Source: JAAFHB01 sp037128295
GTDB taxonomy: Bacteria > Bacteroidota > Bacteroidia > Bacteroidales > Prolixibacteraceae
DNA length: 64,000 bases
Assembly: GCA_037128295.1 (NCBI GenBank)
Contig: JBAXWR010000007.1
Coordinates: forward strand, 1-64,000
Direction: 5' to 3'
The notes beneath the pieces were generated by a model. It did no database searches. It saw only the letters and a program-made list of their open reading frames with translations, and had not been told where the DNA came from. This document shows, piece after piece, positions 38,005 to 46,471 of this stretch; position 1 is the first letter of the stretch; each line of letters opens with the position of its first letter. The position numbers were made by a program, and so were the translations under genes.

Positions 38005-38656
38005 TTAAAGTTCTTTTGGATTGTTTTCAAGCTTCGGTATATTAAAATCTTTGTCAATTTCCATCATGGCTTTACCATCAACAGTAATAAAATTTACAGT
38101 ACTGATGTACATTTGGCGTGGGTGGATTTTGGCGGTACTGTTATGGGCATGAAATACGATCCTCAATTTACCATTGTCGTCAATATGCAATGAGTTTTCA
38201 ATACATTTCTCATCTGCAATCATGGGTTGCTGAACTTCCTGCCAGAATGGTCATGTCGGGGAATCGCTTGTGGGGCAACGCAAATGTGTTCATCTTCTGA
38301 ATAATACATATAGAGTTTATCCTTTACTTGATATACTTCGGGTGCCCAGAACCAACCGCCAGCCCAAACATCCGCCTTATTCAGGGCAAGCCCTCCATTT
38401 GCGGAAGGAGGTATTTCCAATGTTTTTAAATCATTGGAAACATAAACTGCGATACCATCTGGGGATTGTGTCCCATATGCATAATACTTACCCTCCCAAA
38501 GAAGAATAAAAGGGTCGCCGAACGGAACGCCGAATGGATTTTAGATTTGATTTCCTAAAGGTTGTTTAACTGTCAACTGACATGAATACAACGGTGTGGC
38601 TAAAAATCCAAATCCAATCAAAAAAAGGAACGACTTTAAATTTGCCTTTTTTAAGG
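38005..38656 (-). pseudogene. Broken GH43-family glycosidase gene
   Basis: Conceptual translation on the minus strand gives a GH43 protein in pieces: an export signal (SFLFLIGFGFLATPLYSC), then a TAA stop at 38541-38543, then NPFGVPFGDPFILLWEGKYYAYG and WAGGWFWAPEVYQVKDKLYMYYSEDEHICVA. A frameshift in the CCCC run near 38272 moves to a second frame that reads DSPT, TGA (38251-38253), PFWQEVQQPMIADEKCIENSL. After HIDDNGKL the text jumps to VFHAHNST...KIHPRQMYIS, the usual end of such proteins, so about a hundred or more residues of the blade region appear deleted. No in-frame ATG is seen. Several independent lesions make sequencing error unlikely. GH43 members hydrolyse arabinosyl or xylosyl linkages, which fits the neighbouring genes. 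Confidence 0.8.
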
Positions 38657-38701
38657 TATATTTATAATGTATTGATATTAAGATATATAGAATAGATATT
38701 T

Positions 38702-40756
38702 CTATTTAACAACTGGGAATGCCGAAATCCGTAAACGGGCCGCACCCATCGGGATTAGTTCGATGTTCTCAATCGGTTGATCCGTAATGGCAGGATACAA
38801 TGGAAGCACATCAACAAGGCCGTTTTTGTCGATCTTCCATGAAGGGATCTTGCGTCCTTTGGCTTTAAGTTCAATCGGTACATTCTCAGGTGAGAACGGA
38901 TAATTGTCTTTTGGCCAGGCTTTTCTTACCAATGTAAATAATTGGTTAACAGGGTTATTGATAACTAATCCATAGTTCCATGGCGTTTTATAGGCAATTT
39001 CAAAAGCGGGCCATTTTTCCGGGTCGGCCCCTTCCTGCCATTTTGAATCGGCAATTGCTGTTTTAATGCTGTTCAGTTTTTTATAGTCTTCCTTAATTTT
39101 CAAGGAGAATGTAAGTGGACCATAATCGACCGATACGCTGTTCTGATTGGCTTGCCAGGTTCTGATTGAGATTTCCATAGGCAATGTCAGCCTGACCTGG
39201 TCATTGTTTTTCCATTCACGGTCGATCCGGATGTAAGAACCGGCAGAAGTGGTTATTTTAACAGGCTGATTGTTAATTGTAAGCAATACCTTCTTGGCCC
39301 AACCGGGTATTCTGAAGTAAAATGGAAAAGTTGTTTTCTTGTCCATGTTAAAAGTAAACTTTATGGACTCTTCAAATGGATAATTGGTTTCCTCTGTCAA
39401 ACTGACTTTAGAACCATCACCCACCTTTAACTGGGCAACGCATGAGTTATACATGCTGGCTACCAATCCATTATCATTACTTGCCATGACAAGGTTCTGT
39501 AAATAATAGGGCAGGGCATGTCCATGATTGTGTTGGCAACAACGGCTGCTGAACGGGTTCATCGTCAGAAACGGACCTTTATTGTCGATTCCGGGAGCGT
39601 GGTTTTCACCATCAGCGATTACACCATTTGGGGAAGTGATATAGCGGAGTGCTTTCATATCGGTTGTAAAGGCAGTTGGGAAACTGTTGAAAAGAACGTC
39701 CTCGCAGTTGTCTGCCCATAAAGGGTCACCCGTTATCCGTGTCAGGATTCCGTCAGAAGTCATCTGCTCAGCAAAGCCGCAGGTTTCCGTCCCTTGACGA
39801 GGGTCTATGTAACCCATCCGTGCATTCTCATCGGCTCCGAACATTCCTCCCGGTACCTGGCCAAAAGTGCGACGGATCAGGGAATAGTCATTATAGGTAG
39901 CACGCAAATGGGAAGAATCGTGCGACTGCATATAATAGGTGGCTGGTTCGCGAAAACATTGGGCAATATTGACATTGTGCCAGTTTGGAAGGTTCGATTG
40001 CTGCATCCAGTTGGCTGTACAACTATGGATTTTATCAGCCAATTCAAGCAACCAATTTTTCCCTGTGATGTTGTACAACCAGTAAATACTGTAAAGGTTA
40101 TCGCCACCCCTACTTTTTTCCCAGTAACTTGTGAGCAACTCATTCTTAGGCACTTTTAATTCAAACTGGAAATATTTCTCCATAAAGTTGAGGATCCGCT
40201 GATCGCCAGTGTATTCGTAATAATTCTGTAAAGTAAACAATACAAGCATATTTGGCCAGTAATCGAGTTGTTTTGTATCCCTGGACCTGACTTCGGGGCC
40301 AAACCATCCGCTCTCTTTCTGGCTTTTCAGAATGGCCTCAATCCAGACCATTGCCTCTTTCTTCATCTGAGCATCATCAAAGATAAAGGCCATGTCGGAG
40401 TAACCCCGAAGCCAGTAAGGAACCTCTTCCCAACCGTGCTCGCCACCGACTGTCAGCCAGGCATTGTCTTTTTTATCGAGCCAGGCGCTGATTTCCCCCA
40501 AATGGCCCGACAATCCATCCTTTTGTAATTCAAGCATTTTCAGTATCCAACCCTTTGGCTGTACACTTCCAAGTGGCAATTTTATGAAATTAGCCGGTTG
40601 TAATGGTGCCCTGTTCCCAATGTACCAACGGTTTTGCCCTTTGAGATCAGGCCGCAGGACGTTGGTAACTTTTGTTGAAATCTGACCATAACCTTCACTT
40701 AGTCCAATTACAAAAACAACAATGAACAGGATGTAAAACAATTTGGAAAGTTGCAT
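38702..40756 (-). CDS. GH127-type (DUF1680) glycosidase
   Basis: A 684-residue exported enzyme (signal LFYILFIVVFVIGLSEGYG) of the DUF1680 family, whose best known members are GH127 beta-L-arabinofuranosidases. The (alpha/alpha)6 barrel has GTETCGFAEQM (around 323), with the Glu and Cys that in GH127 bind zinc, and SSRCCQHNHGHALPYY (around 406), with the Cys pair that supplies the other ligands and the nucleophile. The CCQHN form differs from the CCPTN of the second GH127 here, so it belongs to another subgroup and may have a different substrate. Two beta domains follow. It stands alone between the broken GH43 and the plus-strand ATPase gene. Confidence 0.87.
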   Translation of the reverse strand: MQLSKLFYILFIVVFVIGLSEGYGQISTKVTNVLRPDLKGQNRWYIGNRAPLQPANFIKLPLGSVQPKGWILKMLELQKDGLSGHLGEISAWLDKKDNAWLTVGGEHGWEEVPYWLRGYSDMAFIFDDAQMKKEAMVWIEAILKSQKESGWFGPEVRSRDTKQLDYWPNMLVLFTLQNYYEYTGDQRILNFMEKYFQFELKVPKNELLTSYWEKSRGGDNLYSIYWLYNITGKNWLLELADKIHSCTANWMQQSNLPNWHNVNIAQCFREPATYYMQSHDSSHLRATYNDYSLIRRTFGQVPGGMFGADENARMGYIDPRQGTETCGFAEQMTSDGILTRITGDPLWADNCEDVLFNSFPTAFTTDMKALRYITSPNGVIADGENHAPGIDNKGPFLTMNPFSSRCCQHNHGHALPYYLQNLVMASNDNGLVASMYNSCVAQLKVGDGSKVSLTEETNYPFEESIKFTFNMDKKTTFPFYFRIPGWAKKVLLTINNQPVKITTSAGSYIRIDREWKNNDQVRLTLPMEISIRTWQANQNSVSVDYGPLTFSLKIKEDYKKLNSIKTAIADSKWQEGADPEKWPAFEIAYKTPWNYGLVINNPVNQLFTLVRKAWPKDNYPFSPENVPIELKAKGRKIPSWKIDKNGLVDVLPLYPAITDQPIENIELIPMGAARLRISAFPVVK

Positions 40757-40793
40757 ATCTTTTGAAATTATTGGTTCGATAGTTTCTGATCAG

Positions 40794-40801
40794 CAAAATT
40801 A
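40794..40801 (-). promoter_or_regulatory. Possible -7 promoter box of the GH127-type gene
   Basis: On the minus strand TAATTTTG fits TAnnTTTG, 37 bp before the start codon. No clear TTG lies at the expected upstream distance, so this is weak evidence. Confidence 0.35.
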
Positions 40802-40945
40802 AACTTTATGGAAGAAGTTCAGAAGGAGTGGTAAATTAAAAAAATAAATATGAGTAAATGTTCAGATGATAGAAGCTGAAAGGTGGAAAAAATGCGATAT
40901 CCAAAAATGGTAATAACATCTTAATAATTAGCTTTATAAGAGCGA

Positions 40946-41044
40946 TACCCATGATTTATGACATTTTATTCAATACATTACCCATGATCTGTGACATTTT
41001 ATCGAAAATATTACCCCTGATTTGATACATTAAATTATTATCTT
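40946..41044. repeat. Three direct repeats with a 33-bp period
   Basis: Three head-to-tail units begin at 40946, 40979 and 41012. Each starts TACCC(A/C)TGAT and continues with a variant of TGACATTTTAT. Units 1 and 2 match at 27 of 33 positions; unit 3 is more diverged and has a one-base shift. There are no spacers, so this is not a CRISPR. The array ends 27 bp before the plus-strand ATPase gene. It may be an operator array or the multi-repeat end of a lost IS21-type element; I see no istA or istB. Confidence 0.7.
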
Positions 41045-41071
41045 TATCCCAAATTTCAAAATGCACTTAAA

Positions 41072-42415
41072 ATGTTCACAAGGGATATCATAAAAGAGTT
41101 GAGAAAATGGGCAGCAAAGCCGGGCCGAAAACCACTTATTCTACGAGGTTCCAGGCAGGTAGGAAAAACTACCATAGTTGATCTGTTTGCCGAAGATTTC
41201 GAACAGTATATTTCTCTCAATCTTGACAAAGAAGAGCAACGGGAAATATTTGAAAGAAAATATCCGTTCAATGATTTGCTCACTACGCTTTTTATCTTTG
41301 CCAAAAAGAAACGCAACGGGGCAAAAACGTTGATCTTTATTGATGAAATCCAGAACTCACCAAAAGCAATTGCACTTTTGCGTTATTTTTATGAAGAGGC
41401 AAAGGACGTTTATGTAATTGCAGCAGGTTCGTTGCTTGAAAGTATCCTCGACAGAAGCATCTCATTTCCAGTAGGAAGAGTCGAATTTATGGCAATGCGC
41501 CCATGTTCGTTCAGGGAATTTCTTTATGCCACGAATAACGATCAGTTAATTGAAATGCTTGAACAACCAACAGTTCCTGATTTCTTACATTCCCAATTGA
41601 TTGCCTTGTTTAGAAAGTATGCCACTATAGGTGGGATGCCTGAAGTGGTTGACATATATTCAAAAAATGGCGACATTACGGCTCTTGAACCCGTTTACAA
41701 CAGCCTCATTCAATCGTATATGGACGATGTAGAAAAATATGCGGGGTCATCTTCACAGGTCCACTATATCAGGCATATTATCTCAAATATTTTCGCTGAA
41801 GGTGGGAATAAGGTGACATTCGAGAAATTTGGAAATTCGGGTTATCATACACGGGAAATGAAGGAAGCCTTCCGCATAGTTGAAAAAACCATGCTGGCTA
41901 AACTTGTTTATCCTTGCACATCGGCACAATTGCCTATGAAACCGAATTTGGAACGTAAACCGAGGTTACATGTTTTTGACACGGGCCTGATCAACCATTC
42001 ACTTCATTTGATGGGAACGCTTGTTTTTAACGAAAACATTAGCGATACACACCGGGGACTTATAGCAGAACATATTGTTGGACAGGAATTATTGGCGTCC
42101 AACTTTTCCATCAGCAACGACATTCAATTTTGGGTGCGTGAAAAAACAAATACGAGTGCAGAAGTTGATTATTTGCACCCATATAACGGTCAAATCATTC
42201 CTATCGAGGTTAAATCGGGAAGTATTGGCAAACTTCGGTCCCTACATCAATTTATGGACCAGTCAAACTGCGGTGTTGCAGTGCGGGTGTGGCAAGGAGG
42301 ATATTCGGTAGAAAAGGCAAAAACCATTTCAGGAACAGAATTTACACTGTTAAACCTACCGTTTTACCTGGTTCACCGGATCAATAGGGAACTCGACAAA
42401 ATAATGAATAAATGA
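41072..42415 (+). CDS. AAA-family ATPase with DUF4143 domain
   Basis: A 447-residue cytoplasmic protein and the only clear plus-strand gene. The N-terminal AAA_14-type ATPase has Walker A GSRQVGKT (26-33) and Walker B LIFIDEIQ (Asp91-Glu92). The C-terminal DUF4143 part contains REKTNTSAEVDYL...IIPIEVKSG, a D-x(n)-E-x-K pattern like PD-(D/E)XK nuclease folds. Members of this family are common solitary, patchily distributed genes of unknown role, sometimes linked with mobile DNA or defence. It stops 7 bp from the end of the convergent CocE-type gene and is unrelated to the surrounding glycan genes, so it looks inserted. Confidence 0.88.
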   Translation: MFTRDIIKELRKWAAKPGRKPLILRGSRQVGKTTIVDLFAEDFEQYISLNLDKEEQREIFERKYPFNDLLTTLFIFAKKKRNGAKTLIFIDEIQNSPKAIALLRYFYEEAKDVYVIAAGSLLESILDRSISFPVGRVEFMAMRPCSFREFLYATNNDQLIEMLEQPTVPDFLHSQLIALFRKYATIGGMPEVVDIYSKNGDITALEPVYNSLIQSYMDDVEKYAGSSSQVHYIRHIISNIFAEGGNKVTFEKFGNSGYHTREMKEAFRIVEKTMLAKLVYPCTSAQLPMKPNLERKPRLHVFDTGLINHSLHLMGTLVFNENISDTHRGLIAEHIVGQELLASNFSISNDIQFWVREKTNTSAEVDYLHPYNGQIIPIEVKSGSIGKLRSLHQFMDQSNCGVAVRVWQGGYSVEKAKTISGTEFTLLNLPFYLVHRINRELDKIMNK

Positions 42416-42422
42416 CAAGTTA

Positions 42423-44327
42423 TCAGGGGTTCTGCAATACAGGCAAAAGAATGTTACTTGAGTGTTTTTCATCGTGAAAAATCTGGATCGTGGCTTTCTG
42501 AAAATCGTTATTATTTGCCTGATAGATGTTTACAAATTTTTGGGGATTCCTGTCAGCCAATGGGAACCAACTGCTCTGGATCTGGACCATTAAGCGATGC
42601 CCCTTTTTAAACGTATGGGCTACATCGCCAACATTAAAATTTAACTGTGTAACCTGGTTGGGAACAAACGGCTCTGGCTTCTCGTAACTGTTCCGGTAAC
42701 GCCCCCTCATTATTTCACCATGAACCAACATTTCGTACCCTCCCATTGGATATAACTTCTGTTGTTCTTTCTCTGCATAAATGTCGACATCGTTATAGGA
42801 TAAGGTGTCCGGGAAAACATCGATGATTTTCACGACAAAATCGGCATCGGTAGTCGAAACTGAGGCAAAAAGGTTTGCTTTTATGAGACCAGTTATGGTA
42901 ATATCGTTTTGCAATATTTCAGATTTAAAGGCGATTACATCTGTGCGTCTTTCCGCGAAACGTTGATCGTCTGTCATATAATTTCTTGTCCTGTTGAAAT
43001 GTACACCCTCTGCATAGGGTACCGGCTTGGCCGGGTCGCTGATATACACTGTGGAACTTGTTTTTGCAGTAGGTTGTTTCCAGTCCAATTCACCCCCGGT
43101 TTGAAGGTAGAGGTTTTTATCCAACTTTGCAGCAGGTGGCCATTGGGTGAATTGCTCCCATTTATTTTCGCCCGAAATGAAGATGGTTGCCTCAGCCATT
43201 TTCGTGAGATCACCCTTGTTTTTTAGGAATTTGTTAAAAAACGGGATTTCCATGTTTTGTTGAAACCACGTAGCGGTGTTGCTTCCAAAATGGATATTGC
43301 CAAGTCGTGTTCCATTGCGACTTGCCCATTGGCCATGATACCAGGGACCCATCACAATCTTGTTAAATGCTTTTCCGGGATTGTTCGTTTCCGCCGCTTT
43401 GTAGGAATTCCATGCCCCCCAGTTGTCTTCAGCATCAAACAAACCGCCAACCCACAACATGGCAGGTTTCAGGTTTTTTGTCGCATTTCTAGCATCACGG
43501 GCTTTCCACCAATTATCGTAGTTTGGGTGGGCATACAAATCTTTCCAGAAAGCGACACTGTCTCCTGTCAGCTTTGCAAAATTGGGAAGTGCTCCGGTCT
43601 CAAGATAAAACTTATAATTGTCGTGGTCACGAAATCCCACACTGGCAGGACTTTCAGTTGTTGGTTTTGGATGGGGCAAACCAAAGCCCCAACCAAGCGG
43701 GGAATAGAAACTAAACGCATCCATAATGAACAATGCCCCGTTGTGGTGGAAGTCGTCACCAATAAACCAGTTGGTTACCGGTGCCTGAGGACTTACTGCC
43801 ACAATAGCCGGATGGTTGCTGGCCGCAGCCATTGTGGAGTAGAACCCTGGATATGAAATACCATAGACCCCAACTTTCCCATTGTTATGGGCGATATTTT
43901 TGATCAGCCAATCCACTGTATCATATGTATCGCTTGACTCGTCAATATCCGTTTTCGTTTTTTTATTTGGAATGAATGGTCGCACATCCACAAAATCGCC
44001 TTCGCTCATATACCTTCCACGGACATCCTGGGTAACCATAATATAACCCTCTCTAAGATAGGACATTGTATATGAATGCCAAAAATATTGGAATGTTTTT
44101 TCACCATATGGCGCACATGAGTAGGGAGTACGCGTCATCAGAATGGGATGATCCTCCTGATTGTCCTTAGGAAAGTAAATCGAGGTGAACAATTTAATCC
44201 CATCCCTCATCTCAATCTGACGTTCAATTTTTGTGTAGTTGTTCAATACCCACATGCTATCCTGGTTCTGGGAATAAGCAACCAGAATTAATTGATAAAA
44301 TGCAATAACAAGGATCAGTTTTTTCAT
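42423..44327 (-). CDS. CocE/NonD-family serine hydrolase (peptidase S15-like)
   Basis: A 634-residue exported hydrolase (signal LILVIAFYQLILVAYS) with an alpha/beta-hydrolase core, a helical cap and a C-terminal X-Pro dipeptidyl-peptidase-type jelly roll (from about 400). The nucleophile elbow is YGISYPGFYS (Ser about 160). Asp in LFDAEDNWG and His in GPWYHGQW complete a plausible triad. VTQDVRGRYMSEGDF is the usual oxyanion-strand block. Family members act as acyl esterases, cocaine-esterase-like enzymes or peptidases. In a cluster of arabinosidases a role in removing ester groups from the glycan is possible, but that is inference only. It lies 181 bp after the GH127 gene and probably has its own promoter. 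Confidence 0.85.
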   Translation of the reverse strand: MKKLILVIAFYQLILVAYSQNQDSMWVLNNYTKIERQIEMRDGIKLFTSIYFPKDNQEDHPILMTRTPYSCAPYGEKTFQYFWHSYTMSYLREGYIMVTQDVRGRYMSEGDFVDVRPFIPNKKTKTDIDESSDTYDTVDWLIKNIAHNNGKVGVYGISYPGFYSTMAAASNHPAIVAVSPQAPVTNWFIGDDFHHNGALFIMDAFSFYSPLGWGFGLPHPKPTTESPASVGFRDHDNYKFYLETGALPNFAKLTGDSVAFWKDLYAHPNYDNWWKARDARNATKNLKPAMLWVGGLFDAEDNWGAWNSYKAAETNNPGKAFNKIVMGPWYHGQWASRNGTRLGNIHFGSNTATWFQQNMEIPFFNKFLKNKGDLTKMAEATIFISGENKWEQFTQWPPAAKLDKNLYLQTGGELDWKQPTAKTSSTVYISDPAKPVPYAEGVHFNRTRNYMTDDQRFAERRTDVIAFKSEILQNDITITGLIKANLFASVSTTDADFVVKIIDVFPDTLSYNDVDIYAEKEQQKLYPMGGYEMLVHGEIMRGRYRNSYEKPEPFVPNQVTQLNFNVGDVAHTFKKGHRLMVQIQSSWFPLADRNPQKFVNIYQANNNDFQKATIQIFHDEKHSSNILLPVLQNP

Positions 44328-44456
44328 TTGTTAGTGATTTGCTATTTGAATATTTTCAATGAAAGTGATGTTTTGCATCATTTCAATGAAAAGGTTTTCC
44401 TTATTATCAGGTACTGTTATCGTAAAGCTCTTCATCTCTATGTTTTTGTTTTATTG

Positions 44457-44486
44457 CAAATTTAGCAATTGATTTATTAATACAAC
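44457..44486 (-). promoter_or_regulatory. Probable promoter of the CocE-type hydrolase gene
   Basis: On the minus strand GTTG is followed after 18 bases by TAAATTTG (44464-44457), close to the Bacteroidota consensus. It lies in the 181-bp gap between the GH127 gene and the hydrolase, and would leave a leader of roughly 120 bases. No hairpin terminator is obvious in the gap. Confidence 0.5.
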
Positions 44487-44508
44487 TGTGGCCAATAATT
44501 AAAAAATC

Positions 44509-46470
44509 CTATTTAATTGGCAACCAGACCTTCATTTCGTTGATGCCCCTGTTGTTCCATAAGAAGTAGGGAATTGCCCTAAAAGTAACAGGTTTTTTAT
44601 CACCCGAAACCAGGGCATCGCCATTAATAGTCAATAATCCGTTTAAAATACCCTTATCAAAACCGACCTTCAAATTTGGATTCTCAGGTAAAACAAAATT
44701 GTTCATCTCTTTGCCGTTATCGATTCCTTCAATGCAAAACACAAAGGGTCCCCGTTCGATGGCTATTTTTCCGGTATCCTCAACGACTTTGGAATTTGCC
44801 CTGGCAACATGGATTTCCATCGGTATGGCAAATCTTACCACATCGCCCTTCTTCCATTCTCTTTCAGCAACGGCATAACCCTTCACTTCTTTGTAAATAA
44901 AAGGTTCATTGTTGACCATCATAACCGGTTTGAACTTTTCGGGACCCGTATAAGTGTATAAATCTCCAGGAACAGGGTGGTTATTGGCCCATCCCGGAAT
45001 TCTCATCCGTAACGAGAACCTAACTGGTTTCTCGGGGGTTACATAAACCATAATCCTGCCATCCCATGGGTAAACAGTTGTTTGTGAAATATTTACATTG
45101 AGTTTATTGTTTAATTGAATATCTGTGGTACTCTGGGCATACAGGTTTACATAGATGCTGTTCTTCTCTTTTGCATAAATATATCCCGGAACTGAGGGGA
45201 GGAACCGGCACAAATTGGTTGGACAACAGGAACAATCGAACCAGGGCTGACGATCCAATTTTCCGCCACTGTTGAACAAAAATTTGACATCACATTCCAA
45301 TGGGTTTGCATAGAAAAACGTTTTCCCGTCAAGTCCTACACCGGAGATCACACCATTGTACAGACTTCTTTCCAGTACATCGATGTATTTTGAATCGCCA
45401 TGCAATAAAAACATCCGGTAATTCCAGTAAACATTGGCTATTGCAGCACAGGTTTCGTTATAGGCTGTCAGGTTAGGTAATTCGTAATTGTCGCCAAAAG
45501 CTTCACCCTGATGGCGGGAACCAATTCCACCTGTAAGATAAAGCTTCTTAGAAACAATATTGTCCCAGATTTTATCGACGGCTTTTTCGTAAGCCGAATC
45601 CTTGTAAAGTGCTGCAATATCGGTCATTCCAGAATACATGTATTCAGCACGTACTGCATGGCCTACTGCTTCCTCTTGTTTCACAACGGGTTGATGGTCC
45701 TGATTGTAAGGCCCCCACAATTTTCGTTTGGTACTGTCACCCCTATAATCCAGAAAGTGTCGTGCCAGTTTTAGGTACTCCTCTTTTCCTGTTACTTGGT
45801 AAAGTTTAATCAATCCGGTTTCGACGATCTGGTGACCCGGAACCTGTGGATTTTTGCCCTCCCCGAATACACGAACCAACAGATCAGCATTTTTCGTAGC
45901 AATATCGAGAAAATTCTTCTTTCCGGTAGCCCGGAAATGGGCTACGGCTGCCTCAAAAAGATGACCGCTATTGTAGAGTTCATGACTGCAATTCAGGTTT
46001 TTCCATCTTCCTCCCGGAGGACACCATGATGCTGGCGCGTATGTGGAATCAATTGTTTTATAGGTAGTTAAATAACCGTCTTTTTCCTGTCCGGTTTTGA
46101 TGATATTGATCACAGAATCAAGATAGGTATCTAATTTTGGATCAGGGGTTGTCGTCAAACTGTAGGAAGCTCCTTCAATTGTTTTGTAAACATCGGTATC
46201 GTCAAATGGCATCTTTCCTCTTACAGGACCTTTCATCTTTCCACCTGCAATCAGGAAATTGTCCATGCGCCCCATCTCTTCACATTTTGCAAAAGCGGCT
46301 GGGATCGTAACCGTCCGGTTGGTTTCAATTTTGGTTGACCAGAACTGGTCGTCAATCTTAACTTTATTGAATGGAATTCCCTGAATTGGATAATCGGCTT
46401 TAGGGGCTCCGGAATTACAGCCTAAAAGTAGTCCAAGTAAAAGGCTGGATAATGTAAGTTGTAACTTCAT
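44509..46470 (-). CDS. GH127 beta-L-arabinofuranosidase
   Basis: A 653-residue lipoprotein (lipobox LLLGC, Cys18) of family GH127, which removes beta-L-arabinofuranosyl residues with a zinc-bound cysteine as nucleophile. The catalytic blocks are intact: TAYNETCAAIANVYWN (around 340), with Glu and Cys zinc ligands, and CSCCPTNLCRF (around 413), with the Cys pair including the nucleophile. The opening PFNKVKIDDQFWSTKIETNR and FLDYRGD are family-typical. The ATG lies one base after the stop of the GH43-GH51 gene, so translation is probably coupled. Together they would attack alpha- and beta-linked arabinose from the same glycan. Confidence 0.93.
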   Translation of the reverse strand: MKLQLTLSSLLLGLLLGCNSGAPKADYPIQGIPFNKVKIDDQFWSTKIETNRTVTIPAAFAKCEEMGRMDNFLIAGGKMKGPVRGKMPFDDTDVYKTIEGASYSLTTTPDPKLDTYLDSVINIIKTGQEKDGYLTTYKTIDSTYAPASWCPPGGRWKNLNCSHELYNSGHLFEAAVAHFRATGKKNFLDIATKNADLLVRVFGEGKNPQVPGHQIVETGLIKLYQVTGKEEYLKLARHFLDYRGDSTKRKLWGPYNQDHQPVVKQEEAVGHAVRAEYMYSGMTDIAALYKDSAYEKAVDKIWDNIVSKKLYLTGGIGSRHQGEAFGDNYELPNLTAYNETCAAIANVYWNYRMFLLHGDSKYIDVLERSLYNGVISGVGLDGKTFFYANPLECDVKFLFNSGGKLDRQPWFDCSCCPTNLCRFLPSVPGYIYAKEKNSIYVNLYAQSTTDIQLNNKLNVNISQTTVYPWDGRIMVYVTPEKPVRFSLRMRIPGWANNHPVPGDLYTYTGPEKFKPVMMVNNEPFIYKEVKGYAVAEREWKKGDVVRFAIPMEIHVARANSKVVEDTGKIAIERGPFVFCIEGIDNGKEMNNFVLPENPNLKVGFDKGILNGLLTINGDALVSGDKKPVTFRAIPYFLWNNRGINEMKVWLPIK

Positions 46471-46471
46471 G

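Noticed and set aside
40946..41044. CRISPR array
   Set aside because: There are three repeats but no unique spacers between them, and no cas gene in the window.
43257..43856. 199-residue plus-strand ORF
   Set aside because: It is antisense to the CocE-type hydrolase gene, which has a complete set of motifs; codon pattern follows the minus-strand gene.
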